From Undaria pinnatifida (taxonomy: Eukaryota > Sar > Phaeophyceae > Laminariales > Alariaceae), in assembly GCA_012845835.1 (NCBI GenBank), contig JABAKD010000013.1:14283665-14347664 (forward strand): DNA of 64,000 nt, given 5' to 3'. Shown here piece by piece: positions 57,991 through 64,000 of this stretch (positions are counted from its first letter, which is position 1; every line of letters starts with the position of its first letter). Made by a program: the position numbers and the translations under genes. The notes under the pieces are model-generated. The model worked only from the letters and a program-made list of their open reading frames with translations, was not told where the DNA came from and did not search any database.

Positions 57991-58080
57991 TTAACCCCTT
58001 CAGATCCCGAAAACATCTCCCTATACTAACTCCAAGTTACTAATCCCCGGAAATTGTCTTCCGCTGGAAAACGGGTTAAG
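57991..58080. repeat. MITE-like copy
   Basis: Starts TTAACCCCTTCAGATCC and ends GGAAAACGGGTTAAG. The core has TATACTAACTCCAAGTTACT, in line with other copies of the AACCCCTTTA family. Confidence 0.7.
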
Positions 58081-59034
58081 CGCTGTTCTGTGCGAAAAAG
58101 AAAGTCAAGGTAAACAAAGAGTACTGCTGCTCTACTACTTGCTGCATAATACGTTCAACGAACGCTCTTGATCGGTCGCGCCGCGGCACTTACCGCAAGC
58201 GAAGAGACCAGAAAAAAAAACAAGATATCCCACGTCCATCATCACTCAAACCTATAAAACGGCACAACAACTACAATAATACACAAGAGTGTGTCAGTGC
58301 CGCTTCTACATCTCAAGACAGAATTACAAGCATTACCCGGGAATTGGCACATACTCTACTGGCACGGAGTTCGGAGTACATCGAACGGACATAGATGGCT
58401 ATTAATAGAGTGTGGTATTACCAGTATTTAGGACTGCAATGTGTTGATGTGAGAACAGCAACAACGCATCATGAGTGTAGAGTACAAAATACCTAACCTT
58501 GAGAGTATATTCGGGCATACAAAAGAACACCAAGTACCGAATACCCATGGGCGTTCGTGATTATGATGCGCACACTCCGTCTGTCGTACCGAGAAGCTTT
58601 AACGGATATCTATCATACACCAGAATCGCCACAATCACCCCCTATTCCTTTCCCATTACCCGCTTCTCCGCTTCTAGTCTACAAGAAGCTGCGCTTGGTG
58701 CGCCAGGCAGGGCTGGCCAGTGACTTCGGTAAATGCGCGCATTATAAACACCGACCAACGTCGCGAGCGCGATCCTACACATCTGCCGTATCTCCCGCCA
58801 CCTACTATTACGTTACTACATGGTAGTTTTTTTTTGCATTTTCGCTTCACGTCCCATCACAATCCGGGCCAGATACAACACGGGTCTGGCTTGGCCTACA
58901 CGAGCTCGTCAATCTCGCGCAAATTTTCTCGGTCTCCCCGCTCTCTCTTTCACGTATTTCTGAATTTGTGAGATCTTCCGTCGTACGTGATAGCGTTCTT
59001 GAAACAAAGCAAACAAACGTACATATCTTATTAT

Positions 59035-59172
59035 AAAAATAAAAATACACTCCAGCAGTGAGATCGAAAATTCTGTCGAAATTCATCTTTGCAAGCTGTG
59101 TGTGATACTCCGATTGCGCATCATAGTATCCCATGAAATGGACAAGTTCGCCGGAACTCATCTTTGCAAGCT
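59035..59172 (+). repeat. Family B fragment with a duplicated end
   Basis: ACACTCCAGCAGTGAGATCG and ATTCATCTTTGCAAGCTGTG, followed at 59140 by a second GGAACTCATCTTTGCAAGCT. Confidence 0.7.
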
Positions 59173-59331
59173 ATAATATGTATGTACGTGTCCTAATTTG
59201 ATCGCGGGAGTCGATTTGTGGGACGAGCGCAAGCTTCCAAACGTTTCCATTGTTCAATCTGCTGCTCTCAGGCCAAATGTTCACAGTATATCGTATACAT
59301 ACTGTAGTATTAAAAGTACTCGTTCGCTCAC

Positions 59332-59487
59332 CTCTGACTTTTCGTACTTGAAGTCCGTGAACTGCGCCTTTCCCTTGACCGACACCCCGCGAACCGCCGT
59401 GTGGTCCGGTATGGCCGCATAAAGGGTCGCGATGTCCTGCGCGATCTGGGACTGATCTTGCAATTTCTGGTCCCCGCTGAAGCAGTA
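59332..59487 (-). CDS. Single internal exon of an unrecognised protein
   Basis: After the acceptor TTTTTCTTGCAG it encodes 52 residues: YCFSGDQKLQDQSQIAQDIA, TLYAAIPDHTAVRGVSVKG, then KAQFTDFKYEKSE. The donor is GAG followed by GTGAGC. Both ends are phase 0. Balanced composition, good splice sites and synonymous GC bias make it look like a real, conserved exon, but I do not recognise the family. Partner exons should lie above 59487 and below 59332 on the minus strand; none could be identified among the repeats, so introns are long or the gene is a fragment. Confidence 0.55.
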
Positions 59488-61429
59488 CTGCAAGAAAAAA
59501 ATGCAACGTCAACCGCCCATCCATCCGCGCATCCGTCCAACCATCCATGCATCCATCCATCCGTCAGAGGGGAGCGGTGGAGCCGGAACACCGTAAAAAC
59601 GAGAAACGGGGCGCGGGGGGGGGTGATGGTCGAAGTCGCGCTTAGCAACGAGCAAGCGCGCACATTATCGCTATCAGATTAATACCGTAGTTGGTGGTAT
59701 TATACCTCCTGATACTTACACACTAGAACCTAGTAGTTTGGTGTTAGCATGTTTGGCTATTCATGTACTGGTACCAGTTGTCCTGGATCACCTCTCGCTC
59801 GACAACAACACAACACCACTCCACGTGACGACCACCATCGACAGCCAAACACTCCGACCACCACTAGCACACATGCTGCTGCTCAGCTGTTCGAGGTTGA
59901 TCCTGGTGGTACGTGGTGTTCGCCGGCATGGACAACCTACTTGCTGCAAAATAGGTAAAGGGTATCCTGCATCACAAGGGCTCCGCAGCGCGCGGCGGAC
60001 GCGTGAAACAGGGACACACCGCAAGCAAGCTACGCAAAGGAGGCAAAGCGGGTCACGCGTGTGGCAGAGGTCGGAGACACTATTGAGAGGCCTTGTTAGA
60101 CCGCGTTTGTTAACACTGCAGAACTAATCACGTTAGCCGTAGCGCTAACGCGGAGTGGGGAATGATACTACCAGAGACGGGCAAAACTGCACCACTTAAC
60201 TCGCATAGACACCTTTTACATACTGTATATGTGTGTTGACAACAGGTAGCACAACATAAACAGTCAGCTAACGTTGCGTCCATGGAACAGCTGTTTACCA
60301 GGTAATCAATCAATGCTTTTGCATGATACAGCTAACAGTCGTCGTCCCTGGCGGCAGTGCTGTTGTGTAACTGCTCCCCCACACGTCAACACTCGTTCGT
60401 CAGCCCCCTACAAAACTGCTGCACTCCTTTTGGTCCAAAACATGCTGGTATTGAGCATTGCCGCACACAGGATTCCGCGGGCTTACATACGCATCATAAA
60501 CTATCGATTAAACGCGTACAAAGCGTCACACAGCACCACCAGACTTCGTAATACTTGATAATACCTGGCACCTACCTGCTAGCATCGTGGCTATGGTACA
60601 ATGGCCCCTCGCTTCCCGACCCGCGGGTTGCAACTCAAAAAGGAACGCTTCAGGTACATGATCATCACAGCGGCACGTCTGCCGGTTTTCATAGCACGAC
60701 AACAGCACCAACACACAGGACACAACACCAACCGCTCCATGTAGCTTAAACACGACAAACAGCTTCAGATACGATTTCAAAACAATTTACGAGCGGCTCG
60801 ATTTTTCAAGCACAGAGAACGGACTATCTATACCTTCGGCGGATGCTAATACCTGGTAACCCTTATGGGACTTGAGTCCCCAAAAATATCGAAAAAAAAA
60901 GAGACCATTCTATAAAATATACATTGTAGCATAGACGATTCTACAACGTATACATAGCATCCGCCGCATAGAGCAGCACGGGCTGCCATTAATAATGACA
61001 TTGCTACAAGGCCTTGATAAAATAGTCTATATTGATTAAAGGGTAAGGAACGTGCCATATGTGCAGCGTAAAGGCATGCATTGCACGTATACTTGGTATA
61101 TGACACGCGCGTAGCATGGCAATACTTGCACTGCTGTTTGCAAGACAACAGATATTCCTATGATATTTCTATAATACAAGGTCGATAAGACAGGGCGTTT
61201 GGGATTTTTATGCTAGCGTCGGTATACCTACAAATACCTGGCATATTCGTAGGCCCTAAAATAATCAACACCTATATATCAGAAATGTGACAAAATAAAC
61301 GATTTTGTGGCACAAAGTATTCGTAGAGAGAGGGGTGGCGGAATGCGGGGGGGGGGAGGGCCATTGCCCTCGACAATGATCAAACTCAGATAAGGGATAT
61401 TGTACCAGAGCTTTGTGCGGTATCGACTT

Positions 61430-61580
61430 CAATTCGATGGGAGTCGATGAGGGAAGAAAGGGCTGAAGTCTTTCGCGGTAAAAATGAAGGCGCAAGCCGT
61501 AGTAGGGAGGGGGGAGGAGATGCTGCTTAGTGATCCCGGATCTGAGCAACGTCTAGGCAGGGTGAAGGAGAAACAAAAGT
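61430..61580 (+). repeat. Dispersed repeat family F, 3' part
   Basis: AGTCGATGAGGGAAGAAAGG, GCTGAAGTCTTTCGCGG and GATCCCGGATCTGAGCAACG correspond to 39070-39200. Confidence 0.7.
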
Positions 61581-61604
61581 GCGAACATGACTGTTACAAA
61601 AAAT

Positions 61605-61815
61605 TTACAGCGGAAGAGCTGTGAGATTGAATACTTCGTTGAATCATATCTCTGCAAGTTGTGTGAAAGCAATACGTCCATCGCGCGTGTTACTGGGTGC
61701 TTGTACTCATCAAGGATATGGGGCGGCGACTCCTCTTAGAACAAGCTTGTACCAGGGTCAACAGGGTGATGTAAAATTAATCTGTGCACGGACACCATAA
61801 AACCCGTTATGCAGA
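61605..61815 (+). mobile_element. Dispersed repeat family B copy
   Basis: GAGCTGTGAGATTGAATACT, ATCTCTGCAAGTTGTGTGA, GGGCGGCGACTCCTCTTAGA, AGGGTCAACAGGGTGATG and CCATAAAACCCGTTAT, in the same order as the first 210 bp of the 50008 copy. Confidence 0.75.
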
Positions 61816-61959
61816 TGATATGAGCGACAAGGAAGAAACGAGAAAATGAAAGGTTTTGTTCGGGTACTTGGACCAAATACGGCAGCAAGTTATAAGTCTC
61901 GTGGTATGTTCAGATTAATAGAAGTGCAACATGGCCGCCGGTCGCCTGTACTACTATTG

Positions 61960-62245
61960 TGTGTGGTTACCCTCGAATTACACAATTAATTTAGTTGGTC
62001 CTGGAGTTTTAAAATATCACGTGGGTCCGACTTTGGGTTTAATCGCAAAAATAAATGATCAAGGTGTATTAATAGCAGCGTGGGTGGGCTTAATTCGGTG
62101 CGAGTGGACGAGGGGAGAAAGGGTTGGAGTCTCCTCGCGATAAAAAAAAAAGGTGCGTACCCCGTAGCTGGTAGTGTGGAGGTGGGAGATGAGCCTCCTT
62201 AGCGGCCCCGAATCTGAGTTACGACTAGGGAGGGAGAACAAGAAA
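61960..62245 (+). mobile_element. Dispersed repeat family F, copy 3
   Basis: GTGGTTACCCTCGAATTACA, TTAGTTGGTCCTGGAGT, GTGGGTCCGACTTTGGG, GGGGAGAAAGGGTTGGAGTC and GACTAGGGAGGGAGAA follow the order of 38895-39215. Confidence 0.75.
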
Positions 62246-62424
62246 AATAAAAGATGAGAAGAAAACAAAAGGGGTGAGCAAAGAACAAAAAACAAACATA
62301 AATGGCGCACTACAACATGGCATAGGGTGCATGTGCACGGTATGACGTGGTATGGTATCGTGTGGTGGCGCTATTGTTTTTAGTCGGTCAGTCAGTCAGT
62401 CCGCTATTAATAGTCAAGCCTTGT

Positions 62425-62716
62425 GTGTTTTGTAAACTTTCCAGCCTCTGGACAAGCCGTGGTCACAGGGGTCGTTTCTTTTCCCCCCCGGTTCTTGACT
62501 TCAATTTTTATCGCATAGGGTTCGGCAATCACACCGCTCGTCGATTTTTTATCGAGCGTTGCTGACTCAAGCTCTCGCGTTTTCCGCAAGTCAACATGTG
62601 CACCAGAAAAAGTTCCCAAGAGTATATACGAGTGCGCACTTGGGGGGATTCGAACTCACGAAACTGACCCATACTAGGCTCGAAGATATAACCTGATACG
62701 CCACCGGGGCGACCGG
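62425..62716 (-). mobile_element. tRNA-derived SINE-like copy with complete head
   Basis: On the minus strand GGTCGCCCCGGTGGCGTATC with A-box-like TGGCGTATCAGG, then GTGAGTTCGAATCCCCCC as B box, spaced as in a tRNA gene. Then TGACTTGCGGAAAACGCGAG, AACCGGGGGGAAAAGAAACG and CTGTGACCACGGCTTGTCC. The acceptor ends do not pair, so it is not a functional tRNA gene. Confidence 0.8.
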
Positions 62717-62901
62717 CTCGTGCTTACCAGATACTTGGCAACAGCAGTTCAACATCTTCCGAATTACAGCAGTACCGTACACCTTTGGTATACGCTGCTG
62801 TTACATTTAGCGGTACCATAATACCGTTATACCGTTTTGCAGCTTTGTCGGTTAAATATACCAGGTACATGCGTATACTATTTTCGATACTATTTTACAC
62901 G

Positions 62902-63294
62902 TGCCCGATGGATTAGTAGGTTAATCTCGCACGTGCTGAAGTCAAGTACCAATGTCAAAGGTCGTGGCTTCAAGCCTACACCGCGTGCATACGAGCGGTC
63001 GTACGTATACGTATATGGACTTTTTTTGCAAACATTTTTTGACGAGCGGAAAGCGCGAGAGCGTGAGCTAGTATAACTCGACGAAAACCGAGGAGCATTA
63101 GAAGGCTTGAGAGTAAAGGGAATGCCGAACCTATTCTCGTAATGCGCGATATAAAAATCAAGGCAACTACCGGGGGGAAGAAGAGAAGACACCTGTGGCC
63201 TGTGACCACGGCTTGTCCAGAAGGTCGCTGAGGGCAAAAGCTCTTACGGTTGAGCTAAAGAGCAAAAGTGACGATTGAAAAAAAAAAAAAAAGA
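62902..63294 (+). mobile_element. tRNA-derived SINE-like copy with poly(A)
   Basis: The head GATGGATTAGTAGGTTAATC and B-box-like GTGGCTTCAAGCC are followed by GAGCGGAAAGCGCGAGAGCG and ACCGGGGGGAAGAAGAGAAG. Then come CCTGTGACCACGGCTTGTCC, CGCTGAGGGCAAAAGCTC and an A run at 63280-63293. The head differs from the 53 and 62.7 kb copies while the body is shared. Confidence 0.75.
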
Positions 63295-64000
63295 GAACGT
63301 GCCGTGCTGGTGGACAATGCCAACAAATCGCGGCATGTGCGGCCTTTACGGGCATTCATTTAACATGGCTGCAATTGCGATCACAGCAACACGCCTCGTC
63401 GCTGTTTGGTTTGGCACGCGTTTTGTAGGGAAAACATGTTACTCGTTCTGCTGCTGTATGAAAACATGCAGATGTCGGCACAGCAGCAGTAGTGCAGTAG
63501 TGCAACGACCATGTGTATGGGGCAAGCTGCTTTTTTGGGGATCCTGTGTGGATCTTGTTGGTAGCTTTAAAAGGGCTAAAACACTCCTGTATGGCCTTCC
63601 AGTTGAGAGAGAGGACATGGGGGCGGCTTTTAATGGTGCCGAGGGACAACAACATTTTCGTTCACAATGTCCACTATGCGCGATCCCGAAGACGGAAAAC
63701 GTCTACTCGTAATCGACTCGATGTTTCATAATAATGTTTTACACGTGAACTATACCAGGTATCATATCCGGGGGGCAACATTTACAGAGGATATACACAG
63801 TAGTATTAAAGTATCGCACCTTTCGGTAAGCACCGTTCAAATGAAAAAACATGCTGTAGAGTATACCTGGTATACGAGTGCAGACGAAGTATCTGAAATG
63901 GAACACTTGAAAACCTTTTGGCTACATCGTGCTGCAAAATAATCCCACACAAATAAATTCCACGCACAAGCGCTCTGTCCCCCAAACACAAGCGCTCTGT

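Larger units (their letters stand above)
47060..59330. other. Repeat-rich region without supported genes
   Basis: No exon passed the similarity and splice test. Contents are family B copies (49.0, 50.0, 52.9 and 59.0 kb), two family G copies (53.5 and 55.4 kb), a SINE, a foldback, a MITE and many TACC(A/T)GGTA motifs. A GC-rich patch at 57560-57895 is open on both strands, and 54430-54480 could be a short first exon; neither was convincing. Confidence 0.4.
59490..64000. other. Repeat-rich right end of the window
   Basis: No further exon could be supported. It contains families F and B, two SINE copies and TACC(A/T)GGTA motifs at about 60297, 60849, 62863, 63754 and 63868. 59500-61400 shows nothing recognisable beyond short unsupported frames. 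Confidence 0.4.

Noticed and set aside
1-64000. CRISPR array, bacterial operon or rRNA genes
   Set aside because: The repeats are not regularly spaced with unique spacers, genes are spliced, and no rRNA-like sequence was recognised.

Overview
The window reads as nuclear DNA of a eukaryote with large, intron-rich genes and a heavy load of dispersed repeats, microsatellites and long poly(G)/poly(C) runs. A stramenopile alga, perhaps a brown alga, fits the divergent G-protein alpha subunit, the long introns and the simple-repeat load, but this is inference; no taxon-specific marker was found. Only about 4 kb of 64 kb can be supported as coding. Exons were found by matching protein motifs, splice sites and reading phase by eye.

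Layout. (1) 1-5008: non-coding, with a diverged tandem duplication and one relic of a small inverted-repeat element. (2) 5009-17678, plus strand: most of a heterotrimeric G-protein alpha subunit gene in eight exons, with a probable GC-AG intron. The first coding part with the P-loop was not found and probably lies before the window. Its introns hold a 0.65 kb minisatellite, several triplet repeats, a dispersed repeat that ends in poly(C), a tRNA-derived SINE-like copy and a minisatellite made of copies of one of the gene's own 5' splice sites. (3) 17.7-35.5 kb: no supported host gene. It holds a 3 kb nest of direct and inverted G-rich repeats (18.2-21.3 kb), then a cluster of about 314-bp units carrying a tRNA-like segment, next to broken Ty3/gypsy-type integrase pieces (27-30.6 kb). 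(4) 35526-38257, minus strand: a gene for a small disordered, Ser/Arg-rich protein (two well-supported exons, one tentative Cys-rich first exon). (5) 38.3-43.1 kb: repeats and a tRNA-like relic. (6) 43125-47058, minus strand: a RING-H2 finger protein with a very long disordered tail; an intron splits the RING and carries another copy of the poly(C)-ended repeat. (7) 47.1-64 kb: mostly dispersed repeats, including a near-perfect 115-bp foldback and several SINE copies, plus one isolated, well-bounded minus-strand exon of an unrecognised protein at 59332-59487.

Functionally, the G-alpha subunit would relay receptor signals and the RING protein would act as a ubiquitin ligase; nothing suggests the genes form a pathway. 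The most striking features are genomic: a self-complementary 9-mer TACC(A/T)GGTA seen more than 20 times, at least six dispersed repeat families, and tandem duplications that carry splice sites of the G-alpha gene.
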